From: Bolinopsis microptera | Taxonomy: Eukaryota; Ctenophora; Tentaculata; Lobata; Bolinopsidae | DNA: 64,000 nucleotides | Reading direction: 5' to 3' | Assembly (NCBI RefSeq): GCF_026151205.1 | Contig: NC_087079.1 | Coordinates: 8,298,635-8,362,634 of the forward strand | Shown here: positions 23,301-34,226 of the stretch, in pieces | Numbering within the stretch: position 1 is the stretch's first letter | Layout: the number at the start of each line of letters is the position of its first letter | Program-made: the position numbers and the translations under genes | Notes under the pieces: model-generated | What the model was told of the DNA's origin: nothing | Database searches by the model: none | The model's input: the letters and a program-made list of their open reading frames with translations, nothing else

Positions 23301-25084
23301 CACCCAGCAACCTGACTCTCCCAACACCCACCTGAAATACATATTAATTAAAGAGGAATCCTACCATCCAGCAACCTGACTCTCCCAACACCCACCTGAA
23401 ATACATATTAATTAAAGAGGAATCCTACCACCCAGCAACCTGACTCTCCCAACACCCACCTGAAATACAGATTAATTAAAGAGGAATCCAACCACCCAGC
23501 AACCTGACTCTCCCAACACCCACCTGAAATACATATTAATTAAAGAGGAATCCTACCACCCAGCAACCTGACTCTCCCAACACCCACCTGAAATACATAT
23601 TAATTAAAGAGGAATCCTACCACCCAGCAACCTAACTCTCCCAACACCCACCTGAAATACATATTAATTAAAGAGGAATCCTACCACCCAGCAACCTGAC
23701 TCTCCCAACACCCACCTGAAATACAGATTAATTAAAGAGGGATCCTACCACCCAGCAACCTGACTCTCCCAACACCCACCTGAAATACATATTAATTAAA
23801 GAGGAATCCTACCACCCAGCAACCTGACTCTCCAACCAGCATTGTAATATCACGTCATGATCAAAAATTAGTTTGATTTGTCAGGATGCACCCTCAGTGT
23901 AATTGTGCACAGGTTTTACTTTATATTTTTGGATGTTTAATAATCATCTGACAAGACGGAAAATGCAGGTGAATGTGTGCTAATAATTCGCAAGATATCT
24001 CATCTATGTACTCAGAGCAAAATTAAGTTTCACTGCGTTGTAAAGCTAGAATATATCCTCATTAACTTTATTTTAGACATTTGAATAACAAAGATAGTCT
24101 AGATATAACACTGTATAAAACTTCGTGTTCATGACAATATGATACATTAGTACAAATTAGTACATTAGTACATTAGTACATTAGTACATTAGTACATTAG
24201 AAACATTAGGTTTCACCTGTTAGCAATGAGGGTTGTGAGCATGGGTAAGAAGACCAGGACAGAAGTGATGATATCAGCTAGAGCTATTCCGTGTACAAAT
24301 ATCAGTGTTACTCTGTCCAGTTTCAAGGCCTGGAAATATATCATCAATTTTACGTTGCTTGATAGATAGATAAACTGCTGATTTGTCCGTTTATTGATCA
24401 TGATAATGGTACAGTATAATACAGTTGGTTCTTAACTTTAGCATTGCCCTGGGACTAGGTATTTACTTTCATTGTGTAATCTCCGAAGGTATTTAATCAA
24501 TTTGTAGATAACATCGTTTGAACGATGAAGCTGCTATATAAATTTCTTAAAATTTGTCAAAATTTATTCCTGGTAGCAATTATTTGTCGGGAGTCAGAAG
24601 AATGCTGTTATTAATTATTCACTAATTATTCGCCATGAGTTATCATGATAACTGTTTACACATAATAACTGCTGAAGTGGAAATATACCTTGCGTCGAAG
24701 AGATCCGTAGAGAACGGTGAGGTTTCCAAAGAAACCGATTGTAATAACTAGTATCAGGTACAGTGATACGATGTACCTGAAATCAGGTAAGTTGTGGTCA
24801 CAAAGATAGATATATTTGTAATTTTCCAGACTAATTTATCTGTTAGCATTTGTTTACCGCAGAAAAAGGACTATAATATAATAACAGAAAGGCTGGTTGA
24901 AATTTCTCACGTTGTAATTTAATGTAAATAAAAATTATTAATCAATACAAAAAACAGCGGCTATAAAAATGATAACGAAATTGTTCACACCACTGAATTA
25001 CCAGTACGGGGAGCGGAGGTTAAGTTGATGAAGGAGTCCTCTTGATCCGGAGACACTGGTGCTGTTTACCAAAAACATGGCCAT
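17309..25084 (-). CDS. Class A (rhodopsin-like) orphan GPCR, five exons, 374 aa
   Basis: Minus-strand exons: 25084-25002 (N-terminus with an NST glycosylation site), 24776-24689 (TM1, GFFGNLTVLYG), 24329-24217 (TM2, HGIALADIITS), 20695-20604 (extracellular loop 1 and TM3 with the conserved Cys in GESGCWV), and 18057-17309 (end of TM3 through TM7 and tail). All phases join. TM7 has NPVIY, and TM6 reads TWVFILSFSP where CWxP is usual. The DRY position reads YRI (LSVYRIWIL). Loop 2 contains a Cys that can pair with TM3. Ligand unknown. Two oddities: the intron before the TM3 exon holds a 3.1 kb satellite built from that exon's own acceptor, and the last intron encloses a complete same-strand sushi-protein gene. 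The gene spans 7.8 kb. The fourth exon's short length and similarity to the satellite make that junction the least certain. Confidence 0.85.
18567..19942 (-). CDS. Type I membrane protein with two related beta-rich domains and a sushi (CCP) domain; frame change near 19445
   Basis: On the minus strand, 19942 starts a signal peptide (VLHFFTLLLFLKPLVAE). It is followed by a beta-rich region (EVYHEFGDYSIQLQ ... HEWKITKTTEQLQISC), then a second similar unit (VDIHWDHDDYQFWI ... TWKLEVTPYRLNITC). Next come a sushi domain (four Cys, from SCTALPGSWVGV to TQPVC), an acidic Cys-rich stalk, one transmembrane helix (GFAVGLVVALGVFFI) and a basic tail ending GKVR at 18567. The two halves lie in different frames that overlap at about 19460-19295. 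Either a 1-nt indel near 19445 or a 101-bp intron (GT at 19540, AG at 19440; phase 0) would join them. The beta-rich units recall farnesoic-acid-methyltransferase-like (Methyltransf_FA) lectin-like modules, as inference. It lies wholly within the last intron of the GPCR, on the same strand. Confidence 0.75.
19943..20603. other. Intronic spacer of the GPCR upstream of the sushi gene
   Basis: No exon seen. It presumably includes the sushi-gene promoter on the minus strand. An intron of the GPCR passes through. Confidence 0.5.
20641..23835 (-). repeat. 64-bp satellite (~50 copies) made of the GPCR TM3 exon's splice acceptor and first codons
   Basis: The unit is 64 bp (GAGGAATCC at 20717, 20781 and so on). 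On the minus strand each copy holds 21 nt of intron end (TTTAATTAATATGTATTTCAG) and 43 nt identical to the start of the real exon (one base plus 14 codons, WVLGESGCWVVGFL), then restarts. The copy nearest 20641-20695 is the genuine exon and runs on into TM3. There is higher-order structure: a 6-bp insertion (CATGAACA context) recurs at 21263 and 21781, 518 bp apart (8 units plus 6), and a TTTTAATTCAAG variant recurs 192 bp apart at about 22251 and 22443 (3 units). T/C and T/G variants are interspersed. It occupies most of the 3.5 kb intron. Confidence 0.95.
24152..24200 (+). repeat. (ATTAGTAC)n microsatellite
   Basis: Six copies of an ATTAGTAC-type unit just downstream (minus sense) of the GPCR TM2 exon donor. 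Confidence 0.8.
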
Positions 25085-25526
25085 AGCTACACTAGCGAGC
25101 TTATTATTATGTTAATGAAGGCAGTTTTAAGTTTTAGCGGTGGTCCAATAATAACAATACTTTAGTAAAAGCGAATATAATCTACGTGAGGGCCGCTTAG
25201 CCTGTGTTACACTTAAAATTCAATCAACGTAACGGAAGAACGGAAGACGAGTGGATAGGTAATTAATATAGTGCTATTCACTGCATCTAGACTAGCTCAA
25301 TTTTAAAATATGTCAATAAAGCAATCGATGAGTGGCCGAGTAATCAAGTTATAATATTCTGGAAAGCACAGTTACCTTCAGAGTTCAGGCTCACAATAAA
25401 ATTACACAATATTCGGCTCGTCTGACGTTTCTGACTGCTCGATCAAGTATTTTGTAACTGTATTACTATTTCCTTCGTTAATTTATTTTGATGGTACCGT
25501 TTACAAGCGTAAGACACCGTGTAAAT
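25085..25526. other. Upstream region of the GPCR, no other gene seen
   Basis: Immediately 5' of the GPCR start codon on the minus strand. It probably includes its 5' UTR and promoter; no defined element was recognised. Confidence 0.4.
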
Positions 25527-26075
25527 TTGAAGGCGCTATCACGACCACCAAACTATGAGCATAGTGTGGGAATATATTTATGCAGTTATTACATTGAAGG
25601 CGCTATCACGACCCCAAACTATGAGCATAATGTGGGAATATCTTTATGCAGTTATTACATTGAAGGCGCTATCACGACCACCAAACTATGAGCATAATTT
25701 GGGAATATATTTATGCAGTTATTACATTGAAGGCGCTATCACGACCACCAAACTATGAGCATAATGTGGGAATATATTTATGCAGTTATTACATTGAAGG
25801 CGCTATCACGGCCACCAAACTATGAGCATAATGTGGGAATATCTTTATGCAGTTATTACATTGAAGGCGCTATCACGACCACCAAACTATGAGCATAATG
25901 TGGGAATATCTTTATTCTTTATGTAGTTATTAAATTGAAGGCGCTATCACGACCACCAAACTATGAATATAATGTGGGAATATCTTTATGCAGTTATTAG
26001 ATTGAAGGCGCTATCACGACCACCAAACCATGAGCATAATTTGGGAATAGCTTTATGTAGTTATTACATTGAACA
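25527..26075 (+). repeat. ~67-bp tandem repeat, about 8 copies
   Basis: The unit begins TTGAAGGCGCTATCACGACC and ends TATGCAGTTATTACA. Spacing is 66-67 bp, with one copy carrying an extra CTTTATT-type insertion near 25910. Open frames across it are repeat artefacts. Confidence 0.9.
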
Positions 26076-26250
26076 GGGTACTGAAACCTTGCTGGACAGC
26101 ACTTTTAATGTTATTACAACACTACAAATCTATTACATTTATTGAGAATTATGTAATGTAATGTGATGGACATATTTTAAGGTTAGTTATAGAACTGCTG
26201 ACCTAACGAGTGCCGAAGGCACGATTTTTGTCAGCAGTTTTATAATTTAC

Positions 26251-26708
26251 TTACAGCACGGCTCAAGATCACGGTGATACTTACCGTTTGCGACCAAAAA
26301 TTTGAAATTTGGAGTTAATTAAAAGGTCGAAAATACCGAAAAACTGATTTTTCACACCTTCAAAAGTGTTCATTGTCCAATGAGAGGCCTTCCATCTGAC
26401 AGGTAGCGTGCAGGACATCTTGGTATCACGTGGCGATTTCTTGACATATCAATGGATGCTTGGTGTTCTTCATGTGACCTCCGTTATAAACGTACTGTAT
26501 TTTCATAAGTATCAATGACAGGCGAGCTCCAGGTTGAAGCGTGGAAGGAAGTAAAAAGTGGAAGGAAGTTTAAAAAAAACACTGATACACCAGGGTGTAT
26601 CAGCCCTCTAAATGGCTAAGAACTATCACGGGTCATACCACGTGACAGTACCTCGTGACTACGTCACTCGGATACCACGTGTATAGACACACCGGAGCCG
26701 TGCTGTAA
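26251..26708. mobile_element. Small TIR element (MITE), 458 bp
   Basis: TTACAGCACGGCTC at 26251 is exactly inverted at 26695-26708 (GAGCCGTGCTGTAA). The interior has no coding capacity. No clear target-site duplication was seen. The TIR is only 14 bp, so it could be coincidental, but it is GC-rich in AT-rich surroundings. Confidence 0.5.
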
Positions 26709-27658
26709 GCGGACATATCCTGTCCAAACCCAGGATGCACGACATGAAGAATTTGTCTTAACTTTATATGAAAAGCATCAATATATTAAATACGACGCGA
26801 TGGCAAGGAGATGACTCAGCTTGAATATCTGGGTGCAGACGTGGGTATGGTCTCCATAGTTCATATAGCGTGCCAAAATTGAGGTATTGTGAAATCGATT
26901 AATTTGATTGTTCTTATTGGACAACATGCTCACAAAGCTGCATCATACAGCAAAACAGAATTGAAGTAATTTTCTCTTTCTGATTAACCAGCTGCTATCT
27001 TATCACACACGTGGTATGTTTCAATTACATGTTTATCGCAAGGTTGTGCGAGTTCGTCAGCGTGCAGCTTTCACTTTGGTTTCGGGTTGCTATGCTGTTG
27101 ATGAGTTCCCAGCATTTTATAAAAGCATGTAATCTGTTGTGATTGGGATTGGAGATTTGGCACAGCAACTGTTCTAGATGATGGGGAATTTAGAGATTGT
27201 GATCGATTGTACGTGGAACATATTCAATCCCAATAATAAAGCTCTTAAGAAAATTATTTCTGGAGTAACCCAATAACACGACATTTGATCTGGGCAAAAA
27301 TAAAATTAAGGAATGGACACTGAATCATCTGAAGCAGCAATTGGTCGAGAAAAACATTTATAATTAGCAATCTGGTATAGACTGATCAGAAATGCACGAG
27401 CAGAAATGTCAACTTTGACCTGTGTGCGTATGTGTGGGAAATAGTAACCAAAGTGACATTAATATCACATTGGTTGTGATAACAGATTCCTCGCCTAGAG
27501 ACCTCTCCTGAATGGAATGCACTTCTCAGACCAGTACTACCATGACGATGCCACATGATTAATATCTAATCAGCCGAATAATCATGAATTGGAGACCAAA
27601 TTTAGCCAATTCAGCCATTTCACTAATAAATAGTCTAATCTGTAAACACTATCCTCAG
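26709..27658. other. Gene-free stretch
   Basis: AT-rich sequence between the MITE and the orphan exon. No feature was recognised. Confidence 0.45.
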
Positions 27659-27781
27659 GAGGATCACATGGAGGAGTACCTGGAAGAAACCCGGGCAACA
27701 TTCCAGACCATCGACCAGTTCCTAATGAGCAAGGATTTTGCTATCAGGGACGATCTGCTCGTATCACTTGAGCATCTCCAG
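27659..27781 (+). CDS. Orphan 123-nt exon (41 codons), gene unknown
   Basis: It is bounded by ATCCTCAG and CTCCAG|GTCAGG, begins and ends in phase 0, and is open throughout. It encodes an acidic helical segment (HMEEYLEETRATFQTIDQ ... IRDDLLVSLEHLQ). Base composition is closer to the coding exons than to its AT-rich surroundings. No partner exon was found within several kb on either side, so it may be part of a long-intron gene or a stranded exon relic. Family not recognised. Confidence 0.4.
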
Positions 27782-28279
27782 GTCAGGATTAACATTGATC
27801 AGATTAATTATACAAATTTCCCAAATTATTGTAGCTGTATTATGTATAGACGGCTGAGATTGAAGCTCTGAATTTAGCAAAACAAATTCTATACTGCACA
27901 GTGCACATTATCTTAGTTCATTCTTCTAGAAGATTACTAATCCTCTAGTGCTATAATCTTAGATTAGGGATTATGGCAGTACGTACTACGTGCCGTATCT
28001 TAGTCGTATCCACAAACGTCGTAGCTTTTGCTACATAACCAACGTCCAACACACCACAAAGTTACTATGATAACTTGGAACACCGTGTAGGTGCTTTAAA
28101 TACGTCAGCATATGGGCGTTGGCTAGTTTGTAAGTATAAAGATGTCTAGAAGGATTATAAGTGATACTTTGCAGACATCAAAGTGCTTGCTGGGTGCTCA
28201 CGTTAACCACTTTACTTTAGTGATTAATCAAGTACCAAGCGGTTATGGGATTGGATTTGTCGAATATTCTGAATTATAT

Positions 28280-28330
28280 AGAACTCCCAATCCCCAGGTA
28301 TATAATATATACCTGGGGATTGGGAGTTCT
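28280..28330. repeat. 51-bp perfect palindrome
   Basis: AGAACTCCCAATCCCCAGGT on the left and its exact complement ending GGGAGTTCT on the right, around a TATATAATATATA centre. Confidence 0.9.
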
Positions 28331-31300
28331 CAAAATTGTTTTGGGGTCCCTTTAACTTTACTGATTTGTAAACGTGAGGAACAAATAAGAATAAAAAAGT
28401 GTAGGAGTGAAAACAGTTCAAGGTCTACTTTCGTTAAAATGGCGGCATACAATATCAATACCATATTGACTTTAACGGATGCTTTTTAAACTTTATAACT
28501 TTCTCTAGACAGCACATACCTTGAGAAACGTTTAGTGTGCAGACGACATACAATTTTGTGCAGATAGATTCCATATAAGTTTGTTCACAAAAAATTTAGA
28601 TGTGCACTGTGCAGTTAGCATTGCTCTTGTGCAGGCACCACAGTTACCAGGTTCAGGTTGTTTCTGTCCATAAGACAACCTCAGTCAAATCATTATGCTC
28701 CAGACTCCAGAGGTCTCTTTTACAATCAAGTCTCAAATATGATATGCTTCTGGTACTGTTAATGGAGATAAAATGTCTCAGTAAGGGATTTTTAGAATTA
28801 AAACAAGTCTTGAATAATTTAAGGCTCCTGGTACCTTAGCTTCTTCCTTTAAAATACCTTGCCCTTAATCTACGATTGATTATTTTAGTTTTCTCGCCAA
28901 TTTAAAGGGCACTTAACTTAGTACCTATTTAACTGATACGTTTTCAAATTTGCTGTTTTACAGACTGCAGATCCCAAATCTAATTAATGTGCAAAAACGA
29001 AGATAGAAAAAGCTGAATTTCCAATTCTACATGGTAGTTCATAGTGGTGAATACAGTAAAAGTTATGAAATCAGATTGACAAACTGAAATCGAATCATCA
29101 GACGAAAGATGTCTGAAACAAATTATATTTTACAAATGGTTCTTCCTTACCGAGCCACCGGTTTGCAAGAAAATTATTTGGACTATCAAATGCTGCTCAA
29201 AAGACATCTCGATATGAATATCGACTTTCTGTTGAGTGATTGAAATTCTTCTGGTGAAATTTTATTGCTAAACATTTCCAGCTGATCTGAATTTGATGCT
29301 GTTTTTAATTAATTTCCACCCTCAGCTGTACTGCATTCTTACTATTCGTCATTCGTGCAACTCTCTTCTCTCTTCTCTCTACCGGCTCCTTCTAAATATT
29401 GCAAATTTAAATGTCCTAGTAAAGATAAAGGCACCCAGCTTAGCAATTTCTTAATATTTAAGTTATAATAATTCAGCTTGGCAAGTTCTTAATAATGATA
29501 CTTAGGTTATAATAATTCAGCTAACTTCCGATCATTATAATTTAAGATACTACAAAGTTGGAGTAACCGAATTCATTAGACATCATTAGACATTGTTCGA
29601 TTGCTGGGATCTGAATGACAATACGGGTTATGTAAATGGCTACCTCCATTTGCCTAAACGGTAGAATTGCGACAGAATACTTATTATTATATACCATAGT
29701 TCATTTCTAGCTTTAAAATTTGGTATTTGACTAATTCAAAGTCAAGGTCCCATGATGTCATGAATTACGCTTGTTGAGTCTGATTTCCCGACCAGGTAAA
29801 GACATGATCACTTTGGTGAGTGTCATTATAGTATGATAGTTTCTATAGTTACTGTGTGATAGTTTCTATAGTTACTGCGTGATAGTTTCTAGGAAACCGG
29901 CCGAAAAGTTCGAGCATATTTCTAGCTGGACAATTAGTTGCACGACGAATGATTTCACATGAACATTCAACAATTGTCCAGTTAATTAAACTCACAAAAC
30001 AAGTTAATAGTGTTGTTTTGACAACTCTCCAATCCTTTAAGTTCGCCTCTGGACAATGACAGTGTTTAAAGCACAGTTGTTGGGGTATGTTTGTGATGTA
30101 ACTCTCTAGAAGCAGCCGCATCAGATGAACGGTGGTTCCTCTGGTGTCGTTAGTGAATTATCAATACAACAAAATATTGTCCCGGAGCTGTGAGGAAATG
30201 GTCATTTTCCTCGGGGTACTGCAGTTTTTACGTTCAGTACGTATATTATTACCAGCGTGGCCAGTAAACTCCAAATAGAGTCCTAAATTTGTACTATATA
30301 CTTCAATATTGCCGCAGATTTCTTGAATATGTTAAAGATTTACATTCTCTTCGACATCAAATTAGAAGATGTTTCTTATTCAAGATTCGGCGATAATAAT
30401 CACCGTGCGATTCGTACCTTTTTTGAGCGATATTTTCGGAATGCTGCAAGCTTTCCATACTTGTATATAATTTTGTCATGAATGGTTAATAAGATTGCAG
30501 CCAACCGGAAAGTCAGAAATTGAAAACAATGCTGTCTATCACAAGTCTCATTGCTACAAGTATTACGACACATATTTTAAATTTATTGAAAGGATTAATG
30601 AAAGGATTTCTCTCACCGTCACACTCACCCAACAAAAATACTGATACTTATCTTTTGAACTAAATTCGCGAAAGCACGTGACGTCGCGTTATGGTCAGTA
30701 GGTAAGATCAATTCTTCACTAGACTCGTGCAAATATTTAATCCTATAGAAAACCGAGTTTCCTCGGTAACGTGATTCAAAGCTACTTATTCCTTCAAACT
30801 GTATGACTCAATGAGTATATTATATATGCACCGATAACATGCAATGCTGCAATTGTGATATATATATATATATCATGTCATTTGGCTCATCGTTACTGGA
30901 CATTGTCTAGTGTCTACTGACCCATACTATTGTGAAGAAGGAATCTTGTAATTTATATCATATGTACATAAGTAAGTAGAAAATTCTGTTGTTCTGCAAT
31001 TAATATTGGATAACTCCTCGGCCACCTCGGGGGATGTTTTAAGTGCTTACAGCTGTGCATAGTTTTAAATTATCCTGATAATAAAATGCGATTATAGGCC
31101 CCCGTGAATGTTTTTTAAAACTATCAGCCTCATTTTACGTTCAGAGTTCAAATCTTTGCTCCATGACAGTAACCAGGATTATTGATCCAGACAGAGTAAT
31201 AATATACTAGAGCTCAAGCTTATATAATTATGAGCCAAGTACATATTATTACGTTTTTTGTTTTTATTGGAGCATCCTGCGGCTTACTGCAAAATCAGCA

Positions 31301-32820
31301 AATAACTTTGAAAATCCCTAATTGTAAGAGTTTAAGTTACACAGTCTTATCAAAAGACTCGCAATGTATAAATTTGGATAATGAGAGGTGATTATAGTCA
31401 ATATGGGCACCACATTTTCAAACCTATTAACAATCTAACAATAGATTAAGTGTTTTAATCTTAGGCCTTTTCCCCTAAGATCTTAGCTTTTCCCGAATCT
31501 ATACCTTAATGGCCCGAATATAACCCTGATCATAATCATGGCTGAGTCGAAATTTACTACAGGCATGGTTCAAGCTGAGTTTGAAGAAATATTGGATCGT
31601 AGTTTTAATAAAAATAATATAATTTATCGTATTTTGATGATGGAATTTTTGGCACGAACCGACCCGGCACACAACCAATATACAGCAGGAATTTGAGAAT
31701 ATATCGCGCACTAGTCAACCACCTACTTTCTTGACCTCTTTGTTATTCTGATTTTATTGAATTCCGAAAATTCTAACATTTCTAGAGATATTCGATTTTT
31801 TACCAGCGATAGAATTTAAAATTTAAAGAATTTGCGTCGATATACCGACGCAAATTCTTAAAAGATACTGCAGTGTCGAGTCTAACGATTCTAGCAGCTG
31901 ATGTTTCGGATGAAAATGTCTGATGATTCAATGTAATGTTCCTATCCGGATGTTACACGTTTCTAGCAGCGCAACTCTCGTAAGCTCCTTTCTCGACCTC
32001 TTTTTTATTGAAGAATGCCGAAAATTCAAACAAATTTAAAAAATCTGCGTCGGTTTACCGTAGTTTCGGCCCTTTGAGACTTGACAACAAAAAAGCATCA
32101 GTAAATGGGGGCCGATTTTAACTGTCAACATCGCGGCCTGGTAGATCAATAATAATCAACCGGTGCAATAAAGCAATATTATGCGGAATATCTCTGCGTC
32201 TTGATCTATTTAATTGAACTAATTGTTCTTGATGCACAGTGGATTAGGTCATCATTAGTACTGATGAGCTATTTAGTATTTTCTCTTTACATTAATTCTT
32301 TGTAATTCTAACTGCTCATCCGTAATCCTTTTTTGTATCTTGTACCTTTTTCTATCTTCCGTTACCCCAAATGTTAATTGTAGCTGTTTTAGTTCTCAGG
32401 TAAACTCTAAATTCGAAAATATTAGTTATATTTGTAGCAGTGCCGTTATTTTGCTAAACTTACTTCAGAGTAATTAATCAAACTTCCGAGTTATTTATAA
32501 TCACACTCTTGATATACTAATCACATTCCTGACCATCCTCATTTGTACTTGTTCATTCCCAGTTAAACTTAGATATCCGATAGCCTCACCACTCTTAAAT
32601 CAGGGTATTTCTTGGTCTACTCATCAAAATATTGCTATCAGATCAAACTTGTTTCACATAGGTTTGTCGTATGATCTGACTGATATCTATTAACTCAACC
32701 ATTCCCGCCTTCCCGGCCCCGTGACTATGCTACCATCACGTGACGTGTATGACTAGGAGATATTAACTGTGCAAAAAGAGCCTACACAAGCTCGGGCACT
32801 TTTTGACATAATATCACCTT

Positions 32821-32838
32821 GGGGGGGGGGGGGGGGGG
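32821..32838 (+). repeat. Poly-G run
   Basis: About 18 G, roughly 110 bp upstream of the intronless GPCR start. No matching C-run partner was found nearby. Confidence 0.9.
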
Positions 32839-32951
32839 ACCTTCAGTGATTAATATCACTTACCAAATCGCACTACAAGGTAGTTCTATATATTAGTATA
32901 TTACTATATTAATGTACTTTTAAATAATCTAATCAACACCCACTCTCAGCT

Positions 32952-34226
32952 ATGGCTACTAATACATCAGTAGTGGACTCACCCCCCATTATTTGGCCCT
33001 TGTGGATACCAGTGGTTTTCAGTATTCAGAACTTTATAGGAATCCCCATCGCGTTAATCGGAAACGTCTTCATAATATGTGGCTCACTGAAGAGTGCAAA
33101 TATTTTCAGTAAATCATTCGGTGGCGTCATTATCCTCCTAATTCAAGCTCTAGCCATCTGCGATCTCAGTCTCATTTTCACAAAATGGATAACCGACACT
33201 GTCACCATTTTAACGAATAAATGGATATTTGGAAACTTTCTCTGCTTCCTATCCGGCACCTTCTCTCACTTCCTAGCTATCCTAGAGTTTGTCCTGCTGG
33301 CTTCTATCTCTGCTTACAAGCTCTACTGCCTCCTCAAGCCGTTCCGATGTCGTCAGACCATCACAGCACCTGTAGCCCGGGTCTGGATAGTGGCTCTAGT
33401 GGTGGGGTGCGCTCTCTTCCGGTTCTCTACCCTCATCTGGGGTATGGATAGTATTTACATCGAGAACATGCTGACTTGTGAGCCCTCCGATCTCCACACT
33501 CAGGAGAAACCGTGGATAGAGTTCGCGTACGCAACAGTGGTAATGTTTGCCATTATTCCCCTGACCATCATACTGTTCAGCAACCTTGGGATCATCGTGG
33601 TGGCTTCCCGACATGTCGTGTCTAATCAGGAATCAAACAATAGTTTCATGAGGCTGCCCAGCAAGTCCGCTCTTGTAACTGTTTCCAGTATTTCCTGGTT
33701 ATTCATCATATCGGTTACCCCTGTGTTTGTGAGAATTATCCTTGAGAAGATGGGACAAGGCCCGCTCCCCAACTGGTATCTTGTCCTTCAGAAGCAGATG
33801 TTCTGGCTGAATGTTATGTTGAACCCAGTTTGTTATTCCCTTTCCTGTAAACACTTTAAAGATCATCTCATTGGTACGCTCAGCTGCGGGGACAACGAAT
33901 ACAACATCTTCAAAAAGATACAAAGTACAAGCACTAAATCCCCTATACCAAACACTCGTGCCCCTCATCCGGCAACAAATATACAATTCCCCAGGACACA
34001 CAATTTAAAAAGAGGATTCAGCACACTTAAACTTTCCAGGAGAAACAAGGCTCAATCACTACGGTCCTGGAAGGAAATTGTTAGACAGTCTACGCTGAAT
34101 AATATCAGTTCTATTAGTGGTGATAGAAGTCAAATAACCAGCCATATCGCTCCGGTAGGTGGTGTGGTGTGTCCTGAAATACGTTCAGCCGGCGCTAGTG
34201 ATTCTGAGGAACGGGTTTCGTTGTGA
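32952..34226 (+). CDS. Class A (rhodopsin-like) orphan GPCR, intronless, 424 aa
   Basis: A single open frame encodes seven hydrophobic helices. The N-terminus has an NTS glycosylation site. TM1 contains IALIGNVFIICG, TM2 has LAICDLSL, TM3 starts with Cys (FGNFLCFLSG), and the DRY position reads YKL (ISAYKLYCLLKP). Loop 2 carries a Cys (MLTCEPSD), TM6 reads SWLFIISVTP, and TM7 is NPVCY. The C-terminal tail is long (about 125 residues) and rich in Ser/Thr/Arg. TM6 (ALVTVSSISWLFIISVTP) closely parallels the multi-exon GPCR at 17-25 kb (TLVTLASITWVFILSFSP), and both replace the TM3 Asp/Glu of DRY with Tyr, so they look like members of one lineage-expanded subfamily. The lack of introns suggests origin through a retrocopy. 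Ligand unknown. Confidence 0.92.
   Translation: MATNTSVVDSPPIIWPLWIPVVFSIQNFIGIPIALIGNVFIICGSLKSANIFSKSFGGVIILLIQALAICDLSLIFTKWITDTVTILTNKWIFGNFLCFLSGTFSHFLAILEFVLLASISAYKLYCLLKPFRCRQTITAPVARVWIVALVVGCALFRFSTLIWGMDSIYIENMLTCEPSDLHTQEKPWIEFAYATVVMFAIIPLTIILFSNLGIIVVASRHVVSNQESNNSFMRLPSKSALVTVSSISWLFIISVTPVFVRIILEKMGQGPLPNWYLVLQKQMFWLNVMLNPVCYSLSCKHFKDHLIGTLSCGDNEYNIFKKIQSTSTKSPIPNTRAPHPATNIQFPRTHNLKRGFSTLKLSRRNKAQSLRSWKEIVRQSTLNNISSISGDRSQITSHIAPVGGVVCPEIRSAGASDSEERVSL

Larger units (their letters stand above)
27782..32951. other. Long gene-poor stretch
   Basis: About 5 kb without a convincing gene. It holds a 51-bp palindrome at 28280-28330, a short tandem duplication at 29834-29890, an (AT)n tract at 30861-30874, a 30-bp hairpin near 31826-31860 and a poly-G run at 32821-32838. 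The open frames 28142-28489 and 29849-30121 have no motif; the first contains the palindrome and is not believed. Confidence 0.55.

Noticed and set aside
20641-23835. CRISPR-like array, because of regular 64-bp spacing
   Set aside because: The entire unit is conserved with no unique spacers, and it matches the adjacent exon; the genome is eukaryotic.
25488-26145. Overlapping open frames over the 67-bp repeat
   Set aside because: Repeat artefacts with the same peptide in shifted copies; no splice or domain support.
28142-28489. 115-residue open frame on the plus strand
   Set aside because: It runs through a perfect 51-bp palindrome and has no domain, start context or splice evidence.
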